The notes under the pieces: model-generated
Database searches by the model: none
What the model was told of the DNA's origin: nothing
Seen by the model: only the letters and a program-made list of their open reading frames with translations
DNA from: Arthrobacter sp. SLBN-112
GTDB taxonomy: Bacteria; Actinomycetota; Actinomycetes; Actinomycetales; Micrococcaceae
Direction of reading: 5' to 3'
NCBI RefSeq assembly: GCF_006715225.1
Contig: NZ_VFMU01000001.1
Coordinates: 930,001 to 994,000, forward strand
DNA: 64,000 nt
Position numbers and translations under genes: made by a program
Part shown: positions 1 to 8,724 of the stretch, piece by piece
Position numbering within the stretch: the stretch's first letter is position 1
Layout of the letters: each line of letters begins with the position of its first letter

Positions 1-1183
1 CGAACGCGACCAGGATGGCGATCGCCATGGCCAGCGCCCCGGCAAAGAACGGAACCTGCGGGCCAAAGTGCTCACCGAGCTGTGCCGCCGCGAATGGGGC
101 CAGGGCGCCGCCCATCCAGCGGACGAAGTTGTAGCCGGAGGAAGCCACCGGCCGCGGCGAATCAGAGACGCCCATGGCCAGTTCCGTGTAGATGGTGTTG
201 TTGATGCCCAGCAGCGCACCGGCAACAATGACCAGGACGACGACGGCCGGGACCGAGTGCCCCGCCGCCAGTCCCAGCCCGGCCAGGTCCAGCATGAGGA
301 CGAACAGGGTGCCGGTGAGAACCTTGACGGCGCCGAAGCGGCGCTGCAGCACCGGTGCCACGAAGACGGAGAAGACGGCCACGGCCACACCCCAGCCAAA
401 GAAGACGCCGCCGATGCCATAGGCGTTCATGCCCAGGATGAACGGGGTGAAAGCCAGGATGGTGAAGAAGCCGTAGTTGTAGAACAAGCCGCTTGCCGCC
501 GTCGTCCGCAGTCCCTTGTGGCCCAGTGCCAGCAGGGGGTCGCGCAGCCGCACTTTGCGCTCAGGCAATGGGGTTTTGGGGAGCAGGGCGATCAGGGCGA
601 CGAAGGCGGCGGCCATCAGGACGGCGGTGCCGAAGAACGGGGCGCGCCACTGCCAGCCGCCAAGGAGTGCGCCCAGCAGCGGGCCGAGCGAGATGCCCAG
701 GCCCAGTGCTGCCTCGTAAAGGATGATGGCCGTGCCGGCGCCGCCGCTGGCCACGCCTACGATCACGGCGAGCGCGGTGGCGACGAACAGGGCATTGCCC
801 AGTCCCCAGCCGGCCCGGAAGCCCACCAGTTCACCGACACTGCCGGACAGCCCCGAGAGCGACGCAAAGACGACGATGACGGCCAGGCCGATCAGCAGGG
901 TCCGCTTGCCGCCAATCCGCGAGGAGACGTACCCCGTAATCAGCATGGCCAGAGCGGTGACCAGGAAGTAGCTGGTGAAAAGCAGGGACACCTGGCTGGG
1001 GCTGGCGTCCAGGTTGGTGGCGATGGCCGGCAGGATGGGATCCACCAGCCCGATGCCCATGAAGGCGAACACTGCGGCGAGGGCGGTGGCCCACACCGCC
1101 TTGGGCTGCTTCAGGAATGAGGCCTTTTCAGCCTTCAACGTTGATTCTGGTGCTTGCAGGGTTTCTGCGAGCTGGCCGTCCAT
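1..1183 (-). CDS. MFS transporter, drug-exporter type (3' end beyond window)
   Basis: An integral membrane major facilitator of the drug:H+ antiporter type, cut by the window edge, so the C-terminus is missing. The reading frame is open from 1183 to base 1. The ATG at 1183 has AGGAG eight bases upstream. After a roughly 27-residue cytoplasmic N-terminus, hydrophobic segments follow one another, with a motif-A-like loop (GYVSSRIGGKR) between TM2 and TM3, typical of proton-driven multidrug exporters. It lies 28 bp behind the MarR gene on the same strand, so the two are probably one operon in which the regulator senses an exported compound. The substrate cannot be told from the sequence. Confidence 0.85.
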   Translation of the reverse strand, partial: MDGQLAETLQAPESTLKAEKASFLKQPKAVWATALAAVFAFMGIGLVDPILPAIATNLDASPSQVSLLFTSYFLVTALAMLITGYVSSRIGGKRTLLIGLAVIVVFASLSGLSGSVGELVGFRAGWGLGNALFVATALAVIVGVASGGAGTAIILYEAALGLGISLGPLLGALLGGWQWRAPFFGTAVLMAAAFVALIALLPKTPLPERKVRLRDPLLALGHKGLRTTAASGLFYNYGFFTILAFTPFILGMNAYGIGGVFFGWGVAVAVFSVFVAPVLQRRFGAVKVLTGTLFVLMLDLAGLGLAAGHSVPAVVVLVIVAGALLGINNTIYTELAMGVSDSPRPVASSGYNFVRWMGGALAPFAAAQLGEHFGPQVPFFAGALAMAIAILVAF

Positions 1184-1211
1184 GGAGGATGCTCCTAAGT
1201 TCGTGGCTGGA

Positions 1212-1655
1212 TCAGTTCTGGAGGGATGCATTGATTTTGTCGATGACCGGCAGGGCCTCCGCCAGGGCCTTGCGGTCCCGGTCCGTGAGGGTGCTGAGGA
1301 TGTCGGCCATCACCTGGTTCCGCCGTCGGTCGGCAGAGTCGACGGCGGCCCTGCCTTCGTCGGTCAGGATCACTCTGACCGCGCGGGAGTCCGCCGGGTC
1401 CGGCTCGCGGCGGACCAGGCCCGCGCGCTCGAGCTTGATGATCTGTTCGGTGGCACTGGGCACGCGGACCCCCAGGTTCCGGGCGATCTCACCGACGCGC
1501 TGGCCTTCGCCGAGCAGCATCTTGAGCGTGCTGAGCTGGGCGGCGCTAAGTTCGCCGTCCGCGTCGAGCCGCCGGACCAGGTACACGCTGTGGCGCAGGG
1601 CTTCGCGGAAGCCGCTGGCGAGCTCCTGCAGTTGGGTATCGTCGTCATTCATCAT
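1212..1655 (-). CDS. MarR family transcriptional regulator
   Basis: A small winged-helix repressor of about 147 residues. The core HTH (SAAQLSTLKMLLGEG...VGEIARNLGVRVPSATEQIIKLERAGLVRR) is followed by the DPADSRAVRVILTDEGR wing, the MarR signature. The frame could start at 1670, 1655 or 1652. The 1670 codon lies between two operator-like palindromes, so I prefer the paired ATGs at 1655/1652, but no clear ribosome site decides it. It precedes the MFS exporter on the same strand and probably represses itself and the exporter through the twin TTAGGN3CCTAA sites at its start. The ligand is unknown. Confidence 0.88.
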   Translation of the reverse strand: MMNDDDTQLQELASGFREALRHSVYLVRRLDADGELSAAQLSTLKMLLGEGQRVGEIARNLGVRVPSATEQIIKLERAGLVRREPDPADSRAVRVILTDEGRAAVDSADRRRNQVMADILSTLTDRDRKALAEALPVIDKINASLQN

Positions 1656-1683
1656 TAGGTAGCCTAACATTTAGGGCACCTAA
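1655..1683 (-). promoter_or_regulatory. Twin palindromic operator for MarR-MFS operon
   Basis: Two perfect 13-bp palindromes of the form TTAGGN3CCTAA sit side by side: TTAGGTAGCCTAA (1655-1667) and TTAGGGCACCTAA (1671-1683). Their centres are 16 bp apart. They overlap the start region of the MarR gene, the usual place for autoregulation. Binding by this MarR protein is inferred from position and symmetry. Confidence 0.7.
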
Positions 1684-1694
1684 CGGTCAAGGGT

Positions 1695-2213
1695 TTACAG
1701 TGCCAGCTTCATGCCCACGTGGCTGGCCTCGAACCCCAGCTGCCCATAAAACCTGTGGGCGGCCGAGCGGCTTGTGTGGGTGGTCAACTGCATTAGGCTG
1801 CAGCCGCGGCTCCGGGACTCACCGATGGCCCATCTCACCATCAGCTTGCCGATGCCCTGCCCGCGCAGGGACGATGCCACCCGGACTCCCTCCAGCTGCG
1901 AGCGCCATGCCCCCTGCCGGGAGATTCCCGGGAGGAAACTCAGCTGGAACGTGGCAACCACCGGCCCGGCTTCTTCGCCGGGTGCTGCCAGCTCCCCCAC
2001 CAGCAGCAGGTGAGCCGGATCGGCCTCGATCGCCGCGAAGGCGCGCTCGTAGGGCTCCATGTCCGCGGCTGCTTCGCGGCCGGCCCCCAGGGCATCGTCC
2101 GCCAGCAGGCGCACCATAGCGGGCAGGTCCGCCCGGTTGGCATGGCGGAGGCGGAACATCCCGCCGTCGACGTCGGCGGTGAGCAAGGCGGCGGCATCCG
2201 TATTCTGGTTCAC
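1695..2213 (-). CDS. GNAT family N-acetyltransferase
   Basis: A soluble acetyl-CoA-dependent acetyltransferase of about 172 residues. The GNAT fold is visible: MFRLRHANRADLPAMVRLL at the N-terminus, the beta4 strand (VATFQLSFLPG), the acetyl-CoA loop VASSLRGQGIGKLMVRWAI (motif R/Q-x-x-G-x-G), and the C-terminal HRFYGQLGFEASHVGMKL typical of motif B. The GTG at 2213 is chosen as start; a shorter form from the ATG at 2159 would still hold the whole domain, and neither has a strong ribosome site. The substrate is unknown. The gene is co-directional with the MarR-MFS operon, but the twin operators lie between them. Confidence 0.8.
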   Translation of the reverse strand: MNQNTDAAALLTADVDGGMFRLRHANRADLPAMVRLLADDALGAGREAAADMEPYERAFAAIEADPAHLLLVGELAAPGEEAGPVVATFQLSFLPGISRQGAWRSQLEGVRVASSLRGQGIGKLMVRWAIGESRSRGCSLMQLTTHTSRSAAHRFYGQLGFEASHVGMKLAL

Positions 2214-2293
2214 CCGCCCAGCTTTGCACAGGATCTGCGCGGGGGTTCGGGAAGAACGCGTCAAAGGTGAGCGGGCGTTGGATGGGGCACAGC

Positions 2294-2335
2294 AAAAGGG
2301 CGACGCCGGCACTCTGCTGAGTGCCGACGTCGCCC
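2294..2335 (-). terminator. Rho-independent terminator of mtlAD
   Basis: A near-perfect hairpin (2298-2335; arms GGGCGACG...GGCACTC and GAGTGCC...CGTCGCCC around a 4-base loop). On the minus strand it is followed by a TTTT run (2294-2297). It stands 40 bp past the mtlD stop codon. Confidence 0.85.
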
Positions 2336-2374
2336 TCTCTGCAGTACGTCGATTGGTTCGGAAGGCGGACCCGG

Positions 2375-3538
2375 TCAGGCGGGAGTGCCGGCCATTTCCG
2401 CCTGCCGCTCCTCCACAAGGGTGGCAACGGCGGCAAACAGCGGGTGGCCAGGCGCCAGCCCGGTGATCCTTTCGGTGGCAGCGGTGGGGCTGGCCGAGCC
2501 GAGGATGGCTGCCAGCTCGGTGGCCTCGGCATCAGCGGGATCGTTGAACCGGAGCGCTGCCGCGATGGCACCCAGCAGGGCCTCCGGCACCACGCCGCGT
2601 TCTGCCAGTTCCGCCGCCGGGCCGATGAACCGCTCGTTCCGGCTCAGCTTCCGCAGCGGAGCCCGGCCCACGCGGTTGACGGTGTCCGGCAGGTACGGGT
2701 TGGAGAACCTGACCAGGATCTTCTGTACATAGGCTTCCTGCTCGTCGTTGCTGAACCCGTGCTTGGTCACCAGGAGCTGCTTGGTTTCCTCCAGCACCGC
2801 CCGGACATCTTCAGCCACATCCTGGTCCGCCATGGCGTCGGAGATCTTCTCCAGGCCCGCCTCGAACCCGAAGTACGCCGCCGACGCGTGGCCGGTGTTC
2901 ACGGTGAAGAGCTTCCGCTCGATATAGGGCGAGAGGTCGTCCACGAAGGTGGCACCGGGGATCGCGGGAGCGGAGTCACCGAAGGCGGTGCGGTCGATGA
3001 CCCATTCGTAAAAAGTCTCCACGGTGACGTCCAGGCCCTGGCCGGCTTCCTGGTTGGGCACGATCCGGTCGACAGCAGTGTTGGCGAACACCGCTTTGCC
3101 GTCCAGGACTGCCGCGGTGGCACCGGGCTGGGCCGCCACTTCCTTGGCCAGGAGGTCCGTGGCATTGATCGCGTTCTCGCAGGCCATGACCTGCAGGGGA
3201 GCCCGGCCGGGCTCCCGCGCAACGATGCCCTTGGCGATCACGGGCGCCACGAACTTCAGGATGTGCGGACCCACCGCCGTGGTGACGATGTCCGCCGTCG
3301 CGATCTCGGAGACGAGTTCCGCTTCCTGGGCGTTGGAGTTCAGCGCCCGGAAGTTGTCCACCGTCCGCACGGCGGGGTCCTCCCCCACCTCGTGCACGGC
3401 GTAGCTGTCCGCTTCCTTGAGCCGGTTGATCAGGTCCTCGGCCACGTCCGCGAACACCACCTCGTAGCCGGCGTCATGCAGGAGCAGCCCCACGAAGCCG
3501 CGGCCGATGTTGCCGGCCCCAAAATGTACTGCCTTCAC
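2375..3538 (-). CDS. mtlD: Mannitol-1-phosphate 5-dehydrogenase
   Basis: Oxidises mannitol 1-phosphate to fructose 6-phosphate with NAD+, feeding PTS-imported mannitol into glycolysis; cytoplasmic. The 387-residue protein begins with the MtlD nucleotide-binding signature MKAVHFGAGNIGRGFVGLLL. It carries the polyol-dehydrogenase core (VVTTAVGPHILK, ACENAINATD, NTGHASAAYFG) with the expected length. The start is GTG: the mtlA stop TAG and this GTG share one base (TAGTG), so translation is probably coupled. A strong terminator follows. Assignment is secure from both motifs and the mtlA neighbour. Confidence 0.97.
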   Translation of the reverse strand: MKAVHFGAGNIGRGFVGLLLHDAGYEVVFADVAEDLINRLKEADSYAVHEVGEDPAVRTVDNFRALNSNAQEAELVSEIATADIVTTAVGPHILKFVAPVIAKGIVAREPGRAPLQVMACENAINATDLLAKEVAAQPGATAAVLDGKAVFANTAVDRIVPNQEAGQGLDVTVETFYEWVIDRTAFGDSAPAIPGATFVDDLSPYIERKLFTVNTGHASAAYFGFEAGLEKISDAMADQDVAEDVRAVLEETKQLLVTKHGFSNDEQEAYVQKILVRFSNPYLPDTVNRVGRAPLRKLSRNERFIGPAAELAERGVVPEALLGAIAAALRFNDPADAEATELAAILGSASPTAATERITGLAPGHPLFAAVATLVEERQAEMAGTPA

Positions 3539-5595
3539 TATGCGTTGACCTTTCCGAAGAGTTCCAGGACTTCATCCTCGGACGTGGCGGCCTCGAGCCG
3601 GGCAACCTGTTCCTTGTTTGTGAAGACCTTGGCGATGGAGGACAGGATGTGCAGGTGCTCGTTGTTGATGCCGGCAACGCCCACCACGAACTTGACCTGC
3701 TTGCCGTTCCAGTCAATGCCTTCCGGGTAGCGGATCACGGACACGGCCGACTTGCGGATGTGGTCCTTGGCGGCGTTGGTGCCGTGCGGGATGGCCAGGA
3801 AGCTGCCCATGTAGGTGGACACGGATTCTTCCCGCTCGTGCATGGCGGCGATGTAGCCCTCATCCACGGCTCCGCGGGCCAGCAGCAGCCGGCCGGCTTC
3901 GTCAATGGCGGCGTCGCGGGTGGTGGCGGAGCCCCGCATGACCACGCTCTCGCGGGCCAGGATGTCCGAGCTTCCGCTCGCCGCGGCTCCGCTTCCGGCT
4001 GCACCTGCCGCGGCAGGGGCTGCGTCCACCGGGGCATCGGCGGCATGCGCACCGTGGGTGGTGCCGGCGTCGGACGTTCCGCTCTCGGTGTTGCTCTCGC
4101 GGACCAGCTCGACGATCTCGTCATAGCGCGGGCTGCTCATGAAGTTGTCCACGGAGTAGTGGACGGCGCTGGACGTGGCAGGCTTGGCCCGTTCGGTCAG
4201 GTCCTGGTGGGTGACCACCACGTCATAGGTGTCACTGAGGTTGGCAATGGAGGCGTTGGTGACCTTGACGTCCGGGAAGCCGGCCGCCTTGATCTTGTTC
4301 CGCAGCACCGAGGCGCCCATGGCGCTGGAGCCCATGCCGGCGTCACATGCAAACACGACGTTGCGGACGGGGCCGGCCAGGACGCCCACTCCGCCACGGC
4401 CGCCGGACTCGGCACCTGCGGAAGCGCCTGCACCGGTGAGGGTGGAGGACACCGAGCTCTTCTTGCCCTTCATTGCCTCCATGCGGGCGGTGGCGTCGCC
4501 CAGGTCGGCTTCGTCGCTGTGCTTGGTGGTCTTCATGATGACGGAGGCCACCAGGAAGGACGCCGTGGTGGCGAGCACCACCGACAGGATCACGCCGAGG
4601 TAGCTGTCACGGGACGTCTGGGCCAGCACCGCGATGATGGAACCCGGGGCGGCGGGGGCGACGAGTCCTGCGCCGGTGACGGCCAGGGTGGCGATGCCGG
4701 TCATGCCGCCGGCGATGGCCGCCAGGATCAGCAGCGGGCGCATCAGCACGTACGGGAAGTAGATTTCGTGGATGCCGCCCAGGAAGTGGATGATCGCAGC
4801 ACCGGGGGCCGACGCCTTGGCGGCACCGCGGCCGAAGAACATGTAGGCCAGCAGGATGCCCAGGCCCGGACCCGGGTTGGCCTCGAGCAGGAACAGGATG
4901 GACTTGCCCTGGTCCAGCGACTGCTGGACGCCCAGCGGGGTGAGCACACCGTGGTTGATGGCGTTGTTCAGGAACAGCACCTTGGCAGGTTCGATGAAGA
5001 TGCTGGTCAGCGGCAGGAGGCCGTTGTTGACCAGGAACTGCACCACGTTTCCGGCGGCGGTGCTGAACGCCGTCACCAGCGGCGAGATGCCGAAGAATCC
5101 CAGCATGGCGAGCAATGCGCCCCAGATGCCGGCGGAGAAGTTGTTGACCAGCATTTCGAAGCCGGGGCGGATCTTGCCGTCCCAGAGCATGTCGATCTTC
5201 TTCATGGTCCAGCCGCCCAGCGGGCCCATGATCATGGCGCCGATGAACATGGGGATGCCGGCACCGACGATCACGCCCATGGTGCCGATGGCTCCCACCA
5301 CGCCGCCGCGGACGTCATAGACGTTCTTGCCGCCGGTGTAGCCGATCAGGAGTGGCAGGAGGTAGGTGATCATCGGTCCAACCAGGCCGATGTTCGTCTT
5401 GCCGGCGGCGTTGGTGCCGAACCCGCCAAGCTCCGGAACAGGCAACCAGCCCTTCTCGATGAAGAGGGCCGTGATGATGCCCCAGGCGATGAACGCCCCG
5501 ATATTGGGCATGATCATGCCGGACAGGAATGTCCCGAACTTTTGGACGTGCACGCGCGCGCTGGTGCGGGGTTTTGCAACTGTCTCTGTTGCCAT
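3538..5595 (-). CDS. mtlA: PTS mannitol transporter, fused EIICBA
   Basis: Imports mannitol across the membrane while phosphorylating it. The 685-residue protein holds all three domains. EIIC spans about residues 1-350 (many membrane segments; LLEANPGPGLGILLAYM and IHFLGGIHEIYFPYVLMRP motifs). EIIB has its phosphorylated cysteine in VFACDAGMGSSAMG (Cys417). EIIA at about 545-685 has the phospho-histidine in LAIPHGTNAAKDH (His604). An Ala/Gly/Asp-rich linker joins B and A. In many Gram-positive bacteria EIIA is a separate protein, so the fully fused form is notable but known, as in E. coli. It follows the TetR gene by 87 bp and is coupled to mtlD. Confidence 0.97.
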   Translation of the reverse strand: MATETVAKPRTSARVHVQKFGTFLSGMIMPNIGAFIAWGIITALFIEKGWLPVPELGGFGTNAAGKTNIGLVGPMITYLLPLLIGYTGGKNVYDVRGGVVGAIGTMGVIVGAGIPMFIGAMIMGPLGGWTMKKIDMLWDGKIRPGFEMLVNNFSAGIWGALLAMLGFFGISPLVTAFSTAAGNVVQFLVNNGLLPLTSIFIEPAKVLFLNNAINHGVLTPLGVQQSLDQGKSILFLLEANPGPGLGILLAYMFFGRGAAKASAPGAAIIHFLGGIHEIYFPYVLMRPLLILAAIAGGMTGIATLAVTGAGLVAPAAPGSIIAVLAQTSRDSYLGVILSVVLATTASFLVASVIMKTTKHSDEADLGDATARMEAMKGKKSSVSSTLTGAGASAGAESGGRGGVGVLAGPVRNVVFACDAGMGSSAMGASVLRNKIKAAGFPDVKVTNASIANLSDTYDVVVTHQDLTERAKPATSSAVHYSVDNFMSSPRYDEIVELVRESNTESGTSDAGTTHGAHAADAPVDAAPAAAGAAGSGAAASGSSDILARESVVMRGSATTRDAAIDEAGRLLLARGAVDEGYIAAMHEREESVSTYMGSFLAIPHGTNAAKDHIRKSAVSVIRYPEGIDWNGKQVKFVVGVAGINNEHLHILSSIAKVFTNKEQVARLEAATSEDEVLELFGKVNA

Positions 5596-5682
5596 GTGAT
5601 TTCCTAACCTTATTCCTGCTGCTCCGCAGGAGTGGTCCGATGATTACGACGACGTACTGTTGGGTATTACGGGGTTGCGGGG

Positions 5683-6411
5683 CTAACCGGCGGGGCTGGT
5701 GGAGATCCGGTGCAGCCATTCGAGGAAGAGCTTGAGTTCCGAGCTGGAAAGCTGGTCAGAGTGCGAAGCCTGAAGTGCGGCGTTCAGGGCGATCGCTGCC
5801 ACCACCACCGAGGACTTTCCAGTGCCGCCCGGGGCCGGGCCGCTGGCGGGCTCGGCGGACACCGCGAAGATCATGGCGTCCCGGGTCATGGTGGACAATT
5901 CGAGGTTGCGTTCGGAAGCGGGCTCCGCAATCAGCATCAGCGTCACGCCCACGTTGGCGGCCAGGATGGACCTGGCTGCCTCCCTGGGCTGGACGTTCAG
6001 CTGGCCCGCCGCCGCTGCCTTGTTCAGCATCTCCTCCATGAGCGCCTCGGCGTCTGCCACGATGGCAGGCCTGCTCTCCGGGCGGATATTGCCGAACATC
6101 ACCAGGTACAGCTCAGGCTGGTTCAGTCCGAACTGGACGTGGTTGTCCCACATTCTCCGGATGTCCTCGAGCGGCCGTCCGGAGGGGGCGAAATCCCTTT
6201 CGCCCGCGACATATTCTTCAAACCCTGCGGCGACGACGGCGTCGAACAGACCTTCCTTGTCACCGAAGTGGTGGTACAGGGTGGGCGCCGAAACCCCCGC
6301 CAGCTGGGTGATCTGGCGGGTGGACACCGGAGCTCCCGCGGATTTTGCCAGCAGTTCCGCGGCAGCACGGAGCAGCCGCATTTTGGGGGGAAGCTGGCCA
6401 TCCAAACTCAT
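5683..6411 (-). CDS. TetR family regulator of the mannitol PTS locus
   Basis: A 242-residue dimeric repressor. The N-terminal HTH (LLRAAAELLAKSAGAPVSTRQITQLAGVSAPTLYHHFGDKEGLFDAVV) is classic TetR; the remainder is a variable ligand domain with an Ala/Gly/Pro-rich stretch near residues 187-200. A TAGGGT box seven bases before the ATG suggests a leaderless transcript. It lies directly upstream of mtlA on the same strand and divergent from ptsI; a perfect palindrome lies in the shared 160-bp gap. It probably controls mannitol uptake, itself and perhaps ptsI. The usual Firmicute mannitol activator MtlR is not present here. Confidence 0.87.
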   Translation of the reverse strand: MSLDGQLPPKMRLLRAAAELLAKSAGAPVSTRQITQLAGVSAPTLYHHFGDKEGLFDAVVAAGFEEYVAGERDFAPSGRPLEDIRRMWDNHVQFGLNQPELYLVMFGNIRPESRPAIVADAEALMEEMLNKAAAAGQLNVQPREAARSILAANVGVTLMLIAEPASERNLELSTMTRDAMIFAVSAEPASGPAPGGTGKSSVVVAAIALNAALQASHSDQLSSSELKLFLEWLHRISTSPAG

Positions 6412-6429
6412 AACCGCTACCCTAGCACC

Positions 6430-6444
6430 TATAGCGTTGCTATA
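6430..6444. promoter_or_regulatory. TetR operator candidate
   Basis: A perfect inverted repeat TATAGC-GTT-GCTATA, 19 bp upstream of the TetR start and in the divergent region with ptsI. Position over the expected TetR promoter suggests autorepression; this is inferred. Confidence 0.6.
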
Positions 6445-6571
6445 TGAACTGAATCACATACAATTTTTTCAGGCACGTTTCCCACCCCGGACGTAGCAGT
6501 CCCCGGGCGGACCCGGCACGGCGCCGGAGAATTTGGCGGGCCTGTCTACCGGCAGAGAATGAGGACCTTCA

Positions 6572-8257
6572 GTGCAGAACTTCCCAGGAGTAGGCGTCAG
6601 CCCAGGCCGCGTCATCGGCACCGTCCGGCAGATGCCCAAACCGATCAGTGAGCCTCCCGCCGGTGAACAGCTGGCCCCGGGCACCACTGCCGAGGAAGCC
6701 ACCGCGGCACTGAAGGCAGCCTCACAGGCCGTGCACGACGAGCTGAAGGACCGCGCCGCCCACGCCACCGGCGACGGCAAGGCCGTCCTGGAGGCCACCG
6801 CGCTGATGGCCAAGGACACCATGCTGATCAAGGGGGCAGCCAAACTGGTGGCGCGGGGCACCTCCGCCGAACGCGCCATCTGGGAATCCGGTTCCTCCGT
6901 ATCCGAGATGCTCCACAACCTGGGCGGCTACATGGCCGAACGCGCCACCGATGTCCTGGACGTCCGCGCCCGGATCGTGGCCGAACTCCGGGGGGTTCCA
7001 GCACCCGGCATTCCCGCCTCCAACACCCCGTTCGTCCTGGTGGCAGAGGACCTGGCCCCCGCGGACACGGCGACACTCGACCCGAACAAGGTCCTGGCGC
7101 TGGTTACTGCAGGCGGCGGCCCGCAGTCGCACACCGCCATCATCGCCCGGTCCCTCGGCCTGCCCGCAGTGGTGGCCGCCGTGGGCGTGGACGAGCTCCC
7201 GGACGGCATCGAGGTGTACGTGGATGGAGCGGCCGGCCTCATCACCGCCGACCCCGACGAATCCCTCCGGGCAACAGCGGAAGCATGGGCCGCCACGGCA
7301 TCTTTGCTGGCTGAATTCACCGGCACGGGTACGACGGCGGACGGCCACGAAGTGCCGCTGCTCGCCAACGTGGGCGGCGGCAAGGACGCCGAAGCGGCGG
7401 CAAAGCTGGGCGCCCAGGGCGTGGGCCTGTTCCGTACCGAGTTCTGCTTCCTGGAACGGGACACCGAACCCAGCGTTGAGGAGCAGGCCGCAGCCTACAA
7501 GAGCGTTTTCGATGCCTTCCCGGGCAAGAAGGTGGTCCTGCGCACGCTGGACGCCGGCGCCGACAAGCCGCTGCCGTTCCTGACGGACTCCACCGAGCCC
7601 AACCCCGCCCTGGGTGTCCGCGGCTACCGCACCGACTTCACCACTCCGGGCGTCCTGGACCGCCAGCTGGAAGCCATCGCCCTGGCCCAGAAGAAGTCCG
7701 AGGCGGACGTCTGGGTCATGGCGCCGATGATCTCCACTGCGGAAGAAGCCTCGCGTTTCGCTTCCATGTGCGCCGATGCCGGCATCCAGACCCCCGGCGT
7801 GATGGTGGAAGTCCCCTCTGCTGCCCTCACGGCCGAGGCCATCCTGCGTGAAGTGGGCTTTGCCAGCCTTGGCACCAACGACCTGACGCAGTACGCCATG
7901 GCCGCCGACCGCCAGCTCGGGCCGCTGGCCAACTTGAACACCCCGTGGCAGCCCGCCGTCCTGCGCCTCGTGGGCCTTACCGTTGAAGGATCACGGGCGG
8001 AGGGACACAACAAGCCCGTGGGCGTCTGTGGGGAGGCTGCCGCCGATCCCGCCCTCGCCGTCGTCCTCACGGGCCTTGGCGTCAGCACCCTGTCCATGAC
8101 GGCACGCTCACTCGCCGCCGTGGCAGCGGTCCTGAAGACGGTGACCCTCTCCGAAGCCCAGGAGCTGGCGAAGCTGGCCCTGTCCGCACCGAGTGCCACC
8201 GAGGCACGGGCGTGGGTCCGGGAAAAGCTGCCGGTATTGGAGGAGCTGGGACTCTGA
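6572..8257 (+). CDS. ptsI: Phosphoenolpyruvate-protein phosphotransferase (PTS enzyme I)
   Basis: Takes phosphate from phosphoenolpyruvate and passes it to HPr, the first step of every PTS sugar import; cytoplasmic. The 561-residue protein has the phospho-histidine signature GGGPQSHTAIIARSLGLPAV (His187), then the PEP-binding barrel with GLFRTEFCFLER, RTLDAGADKPLPF and the C-terminal FASLGTNDLTQYAMAADR. Length is normal. The start is GTG at 6572 with GAGGA just upstream. It is divergent from the mtl operon. The partner HPr gene (ptsH) is not in the window. Confidence 0.96.
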   Translation: MQNFPGVGVSPGRVIGTVRQMPKPISEPPAGEQLAPGTTAEEATAALKAASQAVHDELKDRAAHATGDGKAVLEATALMAKDTMLIKGAAKLVARGTSAERAIWESGSSVSEMLHNLGGYMAERATDVLDVRARIVAELRGVPAPGIPASNTPFVLVAEDLAPADTATLDPNKVLALVTAGGGPQSHTAIIARSLGLPAVVAAVGVDELPDGIEVYVDGAAGLITADPDESLRATAEAWAATASLLAEFTGTGTTADGHEVPLLANVGGGKDAEAAAKLGAQGVGLFRTEFCFLERDTEPSVEEQAAAYKSVFDAFPGKKVVLRTLDAGADKPLPFLTDSTEPNPALGVRGYRTDFTTPGVLDRQLEAIALAQKKSEADVWVMAPMISTAEEASRFASMCADAGIQTPGVMVEVPSAALTAEAILREVGFASLGTNDLTQYAMAADRQLGPLANLNTPWQPAVLRLVGLTVEGSRAEGHNKPVGVCGEAAADPALAVVLTGLGVSTLSMTARSLAAVAAVLKTVTLSEAQELAKLALSAPSATEARAWVREKLPVLEELGL

Positions 8258-8301
8258 TGCGTCCGCGGCCAGGCCGGCCGGGGCCGGGATAGGCTACGTC
8301 C

Positions 8302-8724
8302 ATGGCACTGATCGCTCCCCGCGTCACGGCCGGCCTGCCTGCCGGCGACGCCCACAGCCTTGCGCGCGCCCTGGTGGACAGCAATGACATCACCGTCTTC
8401 GTGGACGGCACCGTCCACCGCCTGCCCGGCCAGGCACGGGACGCCGTCGTGGATCTTCTTGCCCGGCTCAGCCGGGGCGAGACGGTGACGGTGAGCAGCG
8501 TGGAGGAAATGCTGACCACGTCGCAGGCGGCCGAGCTGGCTGGGATCTCCCACACCTACCTGCGCAACATGACGGACCGCGGTGAGATCCCGGTGGAGTA
8601 CCGCGGCTCGCACCGGCGGATCCGGACAGCCGACATCATGGCGTGGCTCGAGGCCCAGAAACTCGCAGAACAAAAACGCAGGCATGACAAGACCGCCGGG
8701 GCCGACGCCGGCGGGGGCGAATAG
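8302..8724 (+). CDS. Excisionase-type helix-turn-helix DNA-binding protein
   Basis: A 140-residue protein. The C-terminal half is a MerR/excisionase-like HTH (MLTTSQAAELAGISHTYLRNMTDRGEIPVEYRGSHRRIRTADIMAWLEAQ), a fold used by phage excisionases and some antitoxins. The N-terminal half (VDSNDITVFVDGTVHRLPGQARDAVVDLLARLSRGETVTV) is a short regulatory domain seen in antitoxin-like members. The ATG lies six bases after a TAGGCT box, suggesting a leaderless transcript. The stop codon shares one base with the start of the next gene, an alpha/beta hydrolase, not the PIN-domain toxin that often follows such genes. Its role is unknown. Confidence 0.75.
   Translation: MALIAPRVTAGLPAGDAHSLARALVDSNDITVFVDGTVHRLPGQARDAVVDLLARLSRGETVTVSSVEEMLTTSQAAELAGISHTYLRNMTDRGEIPVEYRGSHRRIRTADIMAWLEAQKLAEQKRRHDKTAGADAGGGE

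Noticed and set aside
68..1120. 350-codon open frame on the plus strand at the left edge
   Set aside because: Complement of the MFS transporter gene, which reads as a clean membrane protein in the other direction.
3649..5607. 652-codon open frame opposite mtlA
   Set aside because: Low-complexity Gly/His/Asp-rich translation complementary to a clear mtlA gene; no ribosome site or family.
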